A stretch of 64,000 bases of DNA from Bacteroidales bacterium. Lineage in GTDB: Bacteria; Bacteroidota; Bacteroidia; Bacteroidales; GCA-2748055. The DNA is taken from assembly GCA_020636775.1 (NCBI GenBank), contig JACJXF010000012.1, positions 1 through 64,000 of the forward strand. Reading direction: 5' to 3'. This document shows positions 38,401 to 44,948 of this stretch, in pieces. Each line of letters starts with the position of its first letter. Position 1 is the first letter of the stretch. The notes under the pieces were generated by a model. It did no database searches. It was not told where the DNA came from and was given only the letters and a program-made list of their open reading frames with translations. A program made the translations under genes and the position numbers.

Positions 38401-38605
38401 AATTGATTATAATCTGGCTGGTCTTCCCGGTGTTTATAAAGGAATAACTCTGTATATAACAGCTTCTAATCTCCTTACTTTTACCAAGTATAAGGGATAT
38501 GATCCTGACTTCCAGTACATGAATTCTCCTTTTTATATGGGAGTCGATTATGGTATGATGCCACAGACCCGCTCCTTTATTATTGGCGCTAAACTAGATT
38601 TATAA
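35483..38605 (+). CDS. SusC/RagA-type TonB-dependent outer-membrane transporter (second)
   Basis: This 1040-residue protein has a signal peptide (1-29, ending 'TLRAQ'), a carboxypeptidase-regulatory-like domain (about 33-110), a plug ('FDQVLQGRVPGLSVIQQSGMPG' and 'DIADITVLKDGQSYLGAAGSNGVI') and a barrel ending 'QTRSFIIGAKLDL'. It differs clearly from the first SusC: the region after the plug motif has the long 'SRSLMEGFSMNPFDIVDIDDI' insertion and the usual 'DAAS' of the plug is replaced by 'DGQS'. The pair therefore looks like two distinct transporters rather than a recent duplication. Its SusD partner follows after 19 bases. Confidence 0.95.
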   Translation: MTKRFTYLTCLSLLLFIGVTLIPQTLRAQTDEITIKGVVSESGTGLPIEQVSISVSSTGVSASTDSTGAFSIVVPNLQAELIVDLPGYNKRNVYLNGRDFINISIVSDKYRSFDNAYNKPLGTGVLKDVTYPLTALTAEDISLSKAASFDQVLQGRVPGLSVIQQSGMPGSRTYMNIRGFSSLYANNEPLLFIDGMIHDYSYASRSLMEGFSMNPFDIVDIDDIADITVLKDGQSYLGAAGSNGVINVNTEQKSETSTVIKFSTYRGISFVPTKQDVLDPDQFRSYFTDVFNTVSPSPGDINSLYPWLNGNSGADYYKYNNNTNWQDEIFKPASLSKYHFFLKGGDDIATYNISTGFLSQKAMYDGSGYSRFNLRINGKINITDKFSVTPNAKLSLADSYLPNQGYSTFKNPIQSALLMPPIMAPYSRDAATGVKLPYIDDTGIFDVSNPVAIVKNAVGTDRNYNFLSSVNAAYAITDKLKISTLLGIDFNNARESIFLPNIGMYQVDSASNSPGDLVNEYRSTQSHTTISYNSHTMNGHSIDFYGGFRYLRNTYKYDKGIDLNTPSDDFRSLGQGSKYNYLRTTTGDDRGLVWVSYFASGKYNYQNKYFADVNLSYDGNSAVNADHRFNFYPSVGAAWRLSSESFLNQAAWLEDLKLRASYSVTGNMFSSIYDYSKLYYTSARIDNYGVLFREAIPNENLELEKKNMVNAGLDLSVAKQAINLHVDYYTSTVNNLIVEQELPESYGYTMYFDNGGKLSSSGIEVAADARIQSGDFAWIIGGTVTQMSTEVKSLEFLNPAATNIVTTIDGAQFVSSVGNPLNSFYGYKTDGIYQTAAEANAVIGPKGLPMQAGDVRFVDSNGDNKINDADKTIIGNPNPSLFGSIYTTFSYKRFDVSLLFNYSMGKDAFNYLRYKTESMDSYDNQSVSVLDRWTASNPSNTMPRAAFGDPTGNTVFSDRWIEDASFLRLQKLTIDYNLAGLPGVYKGITLYITASNLLTFTKYKGYDPDFQYMNSPFYMGVDYGMMPQTRSFIIGAKLDL

Positions 38606-38624
38606 CAGGTAAAACAGATATAAA

Positions 38625-40148
38625 ATGGAAAAGATATTTCGAATCAAACCATACTTCCTGCTTATCATAATTGCTTCTTTGCTGGCAACTTATGGCTGTA
38701 GTGACGAATTTTTCACTGAACAGGCCGGGGACAGGATTACACCCGATGAGCATTACAAAACTATCAGGGATGCAGAAAGATCTCTGGAGGGTGTTATGAA
38801 ACCGCTGCAGGATTTTATGCCTAAACTGATCATTCTCGATGGTCTGAGGTCTGATATGATGAATGTAACGGATTTTGCTGATCTGGATATGAAAGAACTT
38901 AATGACCAGACAATCTCTTTGCAAAATACCTATACAGATGTAGCAGACCTTTATAAGGTTATTATTAACTGTAATGAGGTCTTCCTCAATATTGATAATG
39001 TGGCTAAAACCGACAGAAACTATGATGAAGTGATACAGGTTTCCGTCAAAAAGGGACTAGTTGCTTTAAGGTCTTGGGCGTATCTGACGCTTCTCAAGAT
39101 TAATGGTGAAGCTGCCTATTTTGAGGATAATATGGTTTCTATCCCTGCGCCCCTTGCGCAGAATGTAATGAGCAGAGATGCCCTTTTGGATACCCTGATC
39201 AGTCAGAATCTTTATTATCTGGAGTTGTTTAATCAGGGAATTGAAAAAGTGGAAATTAAACTTTTTCAGTATCCTAATACGAAAGCCATACTTGGAGAAT
39301 TATACCTCGAGAAAAATGATTATGCCAACGCAGCTGCATATCTTAAATTGGCATGTGAAAGCTATGGTAATGTAAGAACTATATATAAGGTTGATAGAAC
39401 TTTTATTGATAAGTCCTGGAAAAATATATTTGTTGCTGCTGAAAGTAATGATGGCGAAAATCTCTCTGTTATACCCTTTGCTTCAACACAGGCTCAGGTA
39501 AACCCGGTTACTCAATGGACTCTCTATAATGATCAGTACAAAGTGAAGCCTACTCAGGTTCTCATTGACTCATTTATGAACCAGATACCACTTGCCGGCG
39601 CTACATTAGGAGATCAGTACAGGGGCCTTGGAATAACTTATGATACAGTAGCCTCAGGCGAAGCGTACATTAAGAAATATGCCATAGATGAGGGAGAACC
39701 TTATAGTTCCGATATTATTATCTCCAGGGCTGCGGATTTGCACCTGTTGCTGGCAGAAGCCCTAAATCGCCTGGGTGATCAAACTACTGCTTTGACACTT
39801 CTTAATTCAGGATTCAACTCCGTTAACCCTCGTCCCGCTGCCTATTCCGTATGGAGCGACAACAGAGGTATCCGTGGTCGTGCTTATCTCAAGGCCCGCG
39901 AAATTCCTGTAGACTTTACCGGTGATCCTATGATTCTTGTTGAAGACTGGATTATGGAGGAGAGAGCTATGGAACTAGCATATGAAGGAAAACGATGGTT
40001 CGATCTTGTAAGGGTTGCTAACCGCAGAGGAACTCCAGAATACCTCGCAGACCGCGTTGCGGCTAAGTTTGGCGTGGGAACGGCTAAGTACAATGCTGTT
40101 CACGACATACTCATGAATCCTGCTAACTGGTACTTACCTTTGCATTAA
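38625..40148 (+). CDS. RagB/SusD-family nutrient-binding lipoprotein (second)
   Basis: The 507-residue lipoprotein carries its Cys at position 25 (LLATYGCSDEFF). The SusD features are present though diverged from the first copy: 'DEHYKTIRDAERSLEGVMKPLQDF', 'GLVALRSWAYLTLLKINGEAAYFED', and the C-terminal 'IMEERAMELAYEGKRWFDLVRVANRR' and 'NPANWYLPLH'. It should cap the second SusC. It is the last gene of the operon and is followed by a terminator about 20 bases after the stop. Confidence 0.93.
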   Translation: MEKIFRIKPYFLLIIIASLLATYGCSDEFFTEQAGDRITPDEHYKTIRDAERSLEGVMKPLQDFMPKLIILDGLRSDMMNVTDFADLDMKELNDQTISLQNTYTDVADLYKVIINCNEVFLNIDNVAKTDRNYDEVIQVSVKKGLVALRSWAYLTLLKINGEAAYFEDNMVSIPAPLAQNVMSRDALLDTLISQNLYYLELFNQGIEKVEIKLFQYPNTKAILGELYLEKNDYANAAAYLKLACESYGNVRTIYKVDRTFIDKSWKNIFVAAESNDGENLSVIPFASTQAQVNPVTQWTLYNDQYKVKPTQVLIDSFMNQIPLAGATLGDQYRGLGITYDTVASGEAYIKKYAIDEGEPYSSDIIISRAADLHLLLAEALNRLGDQTTALTLLNSGFNSVNPRPAAYSVWSDNRGIRGRAYLKAREIPVDFTGDPMILVEDWIMEERAMELAYEGKRWFDLVRVANRRGTPEYLADRVAAKFGVGTAKYNAVHDILMNPANWYLPLH

Positions 40149-40168
40149 AAAAAGCTTACTATAATCTA

Positions 40169-40197
40169 AAAGCTCCGCCTGGCGGGGCTTTTTTTTT
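40169..40197 (+). terminator. terminator of the fasciclin/Sus operon
   Basis: AAGCTCCGCC (40170-40179) pairs with GGCGGGGCTT (40181-40190, one G-T pair), followed by nine T. It closes the six-gene operon. Confidence 0.88.
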
Positions 40198-40837
40198 AAT
40201 ATTCTGTTGGGTTATTCCTGTTAAAGATAAATTCTATGCTGTAATCGGAATATTATCCCGTTGCTGGTCGGCAGGTTATAAGCTTGTCCGCAACTCCAGA
40301 ATAAAAGCTTAGTGCAGGCTTGCTTTTAACCTTAACTGTCCAGGAAATAGACTCTGGAATTTTTTATAAAACATATCCGAATATTCTTATTAAAGCTAAG
40401 GACTTGTCTGCACAGGGGACAGGGAAGCACTTAAAATAGGATATAAATGCGCTATTTATAGAGACAGATATTGCAAACGAAATAAAATACTTGCATTAGC
40501 GGGTCCTTAGCTACCATTTAATGAGCAAACAAAACCACGTAATCTTATTGGCTTCGCGCCACGCTCTGCGTGTTAGCCTGTTCGCTGATAAGGCAGGCAC
40601 TTACCAATAAACCTGTCTTATTGCATAGAATTGATTAAAGGCTGGATATTTTGCATCAATTTGAATATTTATCCTGGCCCCCCCGGGTATTAAGTAGGCT
40701 GACTACAGCATCCATATTAATAAATACTTGAAAGCATACTAATTAGGCTGTTAGGATATTCCAGAATATGTTATAGTGAACTGTTTGTGCCTGTCTGCTC
40801 GCACCAGAACAATGAAGCATAATCAACAGAAAAGCAT
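40198..40837. other. gene-free gap with inverted repeats
   Basis: About 640 bases with no supportable gene on either strand. It contains a 10-bp perfect inverted repeat (40394-40403 with 40503-40512, 99 bases apart) and, further on, a three-arm foldable element (40545-40610). No transposase remnant or RNA family is recognisable to me. Confidence 0.6.
40545..40610. repeat. foldable three-arm inverted-repeat element
   Basis: The outer arms TTATTGG (40545-40551) and CCAATAA (40604-40610) enclose two hairpins: CACGC-TCT-GCGTG (40560-40572) and GCCTG...CAGGC (40576-40598, 13-base loop). The segment is richer in GC than its surroundings. It may be a small dispersed repeat or a structured RNA; one copy alone cannot decide. 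Confidence 0.45.
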
Positions 40838-40870
40838 AAAAAAAGGCGGTCTCCGAAGAAACCGCCCTTT
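40838..40870 (-). terminator. terminator of the CBM9-like T9SS gene
   Basis: On the minus strand GGCGGT/ACCGCC arms (40861-40866 with 40845-40850, ten-base loop) are followed by a run of seven T, 20 bases after the stop codon. Confidence 0.85.
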
Positions 40871-40889
40871 GAATTATTGTCTTAGAAAA

Positions 40890-42632
40890 TTACTTCACAA
40901 ACTTAACAACAGAGTCGTTAACTTTTACGAAATAAATTCCACGAGCGAAATCGCTTACATCAAATTTAGCCTGATTTGCATTTGCAACAGTTTCAGCAAC
41001 TTTGCGTCCAAGACTGTTGTAAATTTCAACCTTAGCAGCTGCAGTATTGAGTTTTACATATACTACATCTGATACAGGGTTAGGATAAACCTGAACTGAA
41101 CTTACTTTGCTTGATTTAACTGCATCAGGGAAAGTAGTTAACAGAGCCAGGTCAGCATCAGCTACGAGGTAAACACTGTCAAGATAGATTGGACCATCGA
41201 CCTTTCCAAGCATAAACTGCATGCTCTGACGAACTGTTTCATCGACGAGCGTGAAAGTTACATCGTATACTTTCTTAACAGGAGTGCTGGTAACTGTAAA
41301 TACCCAGTTAGATGTACCACCATTTACATCTACAGCATCAGGAGAAGTTGAAGAACCATACCTTGCATAATCGTGATTTGAATCTTCAAAATCAACATTG
41401 AATTCACCTTCAGTATCTGACCAAGTGTAGAAGCTGAAAGTATATGGCTCCCCATCAATACAGTTAACAATCTGAGTAAGAGTCCAATCCCAGTAGTCCC
41501 CAATACCACCGTCATCGGCAGGGTCGCAAACTGCAACACCGTCAACAACCATAGCTGAACCGTTCCATGCTGGTCCTACAGTTCCATCGAGGTCTACTAC
41601 ATCAAAGAGCCCGTCTTTTACAACGTTGATGTCATTCATGGTAACATACTGACCGCTGATAGTAATTTCAAGATCCTGACTCTTGAAAGAGCCGTCTTTT
41701 GTTTCACCCGTTACAGTAACAGTTCCGTCAACCAATGCAGTAAGTAAACCGGCACTATTAATGCGGGCTCTTCCTGTTCCGTTTGTAACTTTCCATGCAA
41801 GTGTTTTAACAGTTGCATCAGCAGGTTCAATAGTTACAACCATCTGAAGAGTACCATTATCAGTGGTGATAGTGGTTGCACCACCTTCAGCTTCAAAACT
41901 CATACTAGTAGCAAGAACGTTATCAACGGCACCATCAAGAGTAATTTCACCGCAACCGTCCATGTTACTCCATGCTTCAGCAACAACACTTCCGTCATTG
42001 GCCCATACAGCACGGTCACGAACGTTGGTAGCTTCGTCTTTGTCATTGATTGTTACGTCAAATCCAATAGTACGGGTTTTTGGAATTTCGAAACCGTCAG
42101 CATCAAGTAACCATGTGAAAGGAACGAAATATTCGCAAAGGTAATCAGGATCGTTCACCATATAAGCGTGAACTACACCGTTAGTTTCGGTAACTGCAGT
42201 ACCATCAACTGTGGTAGCGGTTGGATCCGGAGCAGCCTGATAGTGACCATTACCTGTTGCAGGTGCACCACCGTCATAAAGAGTTTGATTTACGTCGAAA
42301 TACAATTCAATTTTGTCGGCTTCATAACTGTTTCCACCTGCAATATAGGAAGGATACCAGTCATCATCATTTACAACAACAAGCACATAAATTCCATCAT
42401 CCATCCATAAACCTTTCCAGTAAGTCTCACCGGCATTTCCTAAGGTTGGATTGGTTCCTGTGAAAGGGATATCAATGTTGTATGAATTAGCTTCTGCCCA
42501 TACATCATCGATTTGTCCGTCAATAACAGGGGCAACTGTAGCTTTTTTAATAACTCCGGTTATACCCGTCTGAGCCATTAATGTAAAGCTAAACAATAAA
42601 CCCAATGAAAGAGTAAAGATTAGTTTTTTCAT
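40890..42632 (-). CDS. T9SS-exported protein with CBM9-like and Ig-like domains
   Basis: The 580-residue protein has a signal peptide (1-20, 'TLMAQ'). About residues 28-210 form a CBM9-type carbohydrate-binding module ('APVIDGQIDDVWAEAN', 'GLWMDDGIYVLVVVNDDDW', 'ADKIELYFDVNQ'). A Big_2-like Ig domain follows (about 235-325), then a beta-rich region that looks like a galactose-binding-type fold (about 330-490, 'DGLFDVVDLDGTVGPAWNG'). The end is a T9SS type A sorting domain ('VQVYPNPVSDVVYVKL' to 'VVKFVK'). No catalytic domain is seen, so it is probably a surface or secreted glycan-binding protein. It is encoded opposite the Sus operon. Codon use and low pI suggest good expression, but this is only an impression. 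Confidence 0.85.
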   Translation of the reverse strand: MKKLIFTLSLGLLFSFTLMAQTGITGVIKKATVAPVIDGQIDDVWAEANSYNIDIPFTGTNPTLGNAGETYWKGLWMDDGIYVLVVVNDDDWYPSYIAGGNSYEADKIELYFDVNQTLYDGGAPATGNGHYQAAPDPTATTVDGTAVTETNGVVHAYMVNDPDYLCEYFVPFTWLLDADGFEIPKTRTIGFDVTINDKDEATNVRDRAVWANDGSVVAEAWSNMDGCGEITLDGAVDNVLATSMSFEAEGGATTITTDNGTLQMVVTIEPADATVKTLAWKVTNGTGRARINSAGLLTALVDGTVTVTGETKDGSFKSQDLEITISGQYVTMNDINVVKDGLFDVVDLDGTVGPAWNGSAMVVDGVAVCDPADDGGIGDYWDWTLTQIVNCIDGEPYTFSFYTWSDTEGEFNVDFEDSNHDYARYGSSTSPDAVDVNGGTSNWVFTVTSTPVKKVYDVTFTLVDETVRQSMQFMLGKVDGPIYLDSVYLVADADLALLTTFPDAVKSSKVSSVQVYPNPVSDVVYVKLNTAAAKVEIYNSLGRKVAETVANANQAKFDVSDFARGIYFVKVNDSVVKFVK

Positions 42633-43088
42633 AATTTGGTTTTTAATTAGTAATAGATTTAATAATGTCGTGTAAATATAGCAATTACATCATTTATCCG
42701 AAATATTTTAAGATAGTTTTTATCAAAAATTAACAATTTAGAAATCTTTAAATGTAAAGATCAGATAGTTAATGTATTACAAACATTTTGTGAAAGGTTA
42801 TTTATTGGGTGGAAGTAAAAAAAATTATAGAAATGCCCTTTTTCAAGGATATAGAAAGCTAATTGTAAATAAATTTTCAGCAGATTTTAAGATATTCAGG
42901 GATTCATCTTCGCTAAAGCTTCGATGAACGGAACAAGCGGGCGGACAATCATAGATATAAACGTACCCTGCCTTTTCATGGCTGACGTCGTTAAAAAAAA
43001 CCTTCGTAACCTCGTAACCTTCGTAACTCCGTTACCTCGTTACCCCCATCGGCCGCCAAAGGCTTGCCGACGGCGGGCGTTACCCCAA
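42633..43088. other. 456-base gap between the CBM9-like gene and dapA
   Basis: The left 270 bases are AT-rich and contain nothing recognisable except presumed promoter sequence for the CBM9-like gene. The right part (from about 42900) holds the dispersed repeat described separately. Confidence 0.6.
42997..43085. repeat. second copy of the CGTAAC/GGCCGCCA repeat
   Basis: Five 8- to 9-base units of the form CGTAACCT/CGTAACTC/CGTTACCT (43005-43045) are followed by CATCGGCCGCCA and AAGGCTTGCCG. These same words occur at 12345-12463 in a different order. The CCGCC and GGCGG blocks can pair into a hairpin. Confidence 0.75.
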
Positions 43089-43973
43089 TTAAAATTCCCT
43101 AACCGCCACCTCAATCCTCTTATACAAATCCTTACTAACAGGCACAAGTGGTAATCTCAGATAATTGGGCACAATCCCCATTACATCCAGAAATGCTTTT
43201 ACCCCTGCCGGACTTCCTTCAGCAAAAATAAGATTTATAACAGGGAGTAATTTAAAATGAATGGCTCTTGCTTCCTCAGTTTTACCATTTCTGGCAAGCT
43301 TTACCATTTTTGAGAACTCTGCAGGGAAGGCATTGGCTGCAACGGAAATTACTCCTGCACCACCCAGGCTTACCATGGGAAAAGTAAGGGCGTCATCACC
43401 GGATATTACCTCAAAGCCCGCAGGTTTATCTTTTAAAATATTCATAATCTGAGGAAGATTTGCACTTGCTTCCTTCACGGCAACTATTTGCTTTGGAAAT
43501 TCACGTGCAAGTCGCAGACAGGTATCTTCATTCATGTTGGCACCGGTACGACCGGGTACATTATATAGAACAACAGGCAGGGGACTCGCCAGGGCAATAG
43601 CTTTATAGTGCTGGTACAATCCATCCTGATTGGGCTTATTATAATATGGAGTAACGCTAAGTATAGCATCTACTCCTTCAAAATTCCCATGTTCAAGCGA
43701 ATTTACAAGCTCAGCAGTATTATTCCCTCCCAAACCAAGCACCAGGGGTATACGTTTTGCATTAATTTCAATTACCTGATTCAGAATTGCCTGTTTTTCA
43801 TCTTTTGAGAGTACCGGTGTTTCCCCTGTAGTTCCCAGCACCACAAGATAATCTGTACCTTTGGTAATCAGAAAATTCACCAGTTTTTCAAGCGATTTGA
43901 AATCTACACTACCGTCTTTCCTGAATGGTGTGACTATAGCTACTCCGGTTCCTGTTAATTTGTTCACGGACAT
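43089..43973 (-). CDS. dapA: 4-hydroxy-tetrahydrodipicolinate synthase
   Basis: This 294-residue aldolase condenses pyruvate with aspartate semialdehyde, the first step of the diaminopimelate/lysine branch. The Schiff-base Lys167 (IVAVKEAS), the proton-relay Tyr137 (VLYNVPGRTG) and Thr48-Thr49 of the 'LGTTGETPVLS' loop are all present. Length and motifs are normal for DapA. It is followed by a repeat-rich gap and preceded, 27 bases upstream, by the DUF6913 gene on the same strand, with which it may share a transcript. Confidence 0.95.
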   Translation of the reverse strand: MSVNKLTGTGVAIVTPFRKDGSVDFKSLEKLVNFLITKGTDYLVVLGTTGETPVLSKDEKQAILNQVIEINAKRIPLVLGLGGNNTAELVNSLEHGNFEGVDAILSVTPYYNKPNQDGLYQHYKAIALASPLPVVLYNVPGRTGANMNEDTCLRLAREFPKQIVAVKEASANLPQIMNILKDKPAGFEVISGDDALTFPMVSLGGAGVISVAANAFPAEFSKMVKLARNGKTEEARAIHFKLLPVINLIFAEGSPAGVKAFLDVMGIVPNYLRLPLVPVSKDLYKRIEVAVREF

Positions 43974-44000
43974 ATACTTCTGCTTAGAAAAGTTAATATT

Positions 44001-44546
44001 TTACTTATTTAAGAAAGAGACATAGTTTTTTATCTGTTCGATCAGGAATTCCACACCCGGATTCGAATGAATATCTATCATGAGATCAAGGTCTGAATCT
44101 TCCCTGGTAAACCTTCCGATTTTAAATGCAGAGGGAGATAAGGATAAAATGTATCGCAAAGGAAAATGATCTTCAAGGCTTAAATCGAACAGCATATCAA
44201 ATTTACGTCCTGTAAATTTAAGAGCATCCGGTTGGGCGGGACGAAAGAATAAATCAAGGTCTTTAGGACTGAAAATGCTGACTTTATCATGAAAAAGCAG
44301 ATCGTCCTTTATTTCATCTGCATCAGAATAGCCTATAAGGCTGCATTCAATTTTTATAGATGCTAAATATTTGCCGAATTCTTTTATATGTTTGAATTCA
44401 ATAACATTGCCGGCATCGAATAAAATCCCTGCTGTTTTAGCTGTTTCAAAATTATGAACATGTTTTTGGCGCACAAGGCTTTTCACCTTTTTTGCCAATA
44501 ATTTTTCCCCGATCGAGGACCGTATTTTTCCAAAAAGTATCACCAT
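44001..44546 (-). CDS. DUF6913-type protein of unknown function
   Basis: The 181-residue protein has no signal peptide and no clear membrane segment. It begins with a basic helix ('KIRSSIGEKLLAKKVKSLVRQK'), then an alpha/beta region with 'TAGILFDAGNVIEFKHIKEFGKYLASIKIECSLIGY' split by short turns, and 'KFTGRKFDMLFDLSLEDHFPLRYILSLS'. This matches my memory of the DUF6913 family, small cytoplasmic Bacteroidota proteins often encoded beside dapA or ligA; I cannot verify the number here. Function is unknown. It lies 27 bases upstream of dapA, same strand. Confidence 0.7.
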   Translation of the reverse strand: MVILFGKIRSSIGEKLLAKKVKSLVRQKHVHNFETAKTAGILFDAGNVIEFKHIKEFGKYLASIKIECSLIGYSDADEIKDDLLFHDKVSIFSPKDLDLFFRPAQPDALKFTGRKFDMLFDLSLEDHFPLRYILSLSPSAFKIGRFTREDSDLDLMIDIHSNPGVEFLIEQIKNYVSFLNK

Positions 44547-44710
44547 GCAATATTAGTAAAAAGCATACGATTCATCAGATGATTTATAAAAAAAATCTGT
44601 ATTAATTGAAATAATCATGGCAGCAATGAAATTTTTATTACAACCGACACTTATACGAAAAAACATAAAACCCCGGCTTTGGTCGTATATGTCTCACCAG
44701 CAAATAATAC

Positions 44711-44870
44711 CAATCTCTGTGTCCCTCCCTGTAATCTCCGTGGTAAATGTTAATCACCCAATCTCTTTGCCCCCCTATAATCTCTGTGTAATCCGTGTCT
44801 CCGTGGTAATTATTCACTCAATCTCTGTGCCCCCCTGTAATCTCCGTGTAATCCGTGTCTCCGTGGTAAT
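44711..44870. repeat. three imperfect copies of a CTCYGTG-type repeat
   Basis: Copies at 44711-44745, 44759-44810 and 44819-44870 share CAATCTCTxTGxCCCxCCT(G/A)TAATCTCxGTG; the last two also share TAATCCGTGTCTCCGTGGTAA. The spacing of the last two is 60 bases. The array fills most of the 402-base gap between the DUF6913 gene and ligA (44547-44948), where I see no gene. It lacks conserved identical repeats with unique spacers, so it is not a CRISPR. Confidence 0.8.
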
Positions 44871-44948
44871 AATAAATAATGCTTCATTTGCCTAAAAAAA
44901 TATTAAGCCCGTACCCTTTGGCAAAGGTGTAAGAATGTTGAAAGTATA

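Noticed and set aside
29243..38605. Recent tandem duplication of a SusC/SusD pair
   Set aside because: The two SusC proteins differ in the plug motif, insertions and signal peptide, and the two SusD proteins are also distinct, so they are at best old paralogues.
40776..41072. Open frame of 98 codons on the plus strand
   Set aside because: It runs through a terminator and lies antisense to the sorting domain of the CBM9-like protein.
44711..44870. CRISPR array
   Set aside because: Only three imperfect units, no constant repeat with variable spacers, and no cas genes in the window.
44617..44895. Open frame of 92 codons on the plus strand
   Set aside because: It is the translation of the repeat array; the protein is itself a repeat of the same peptide and has no coding signs.
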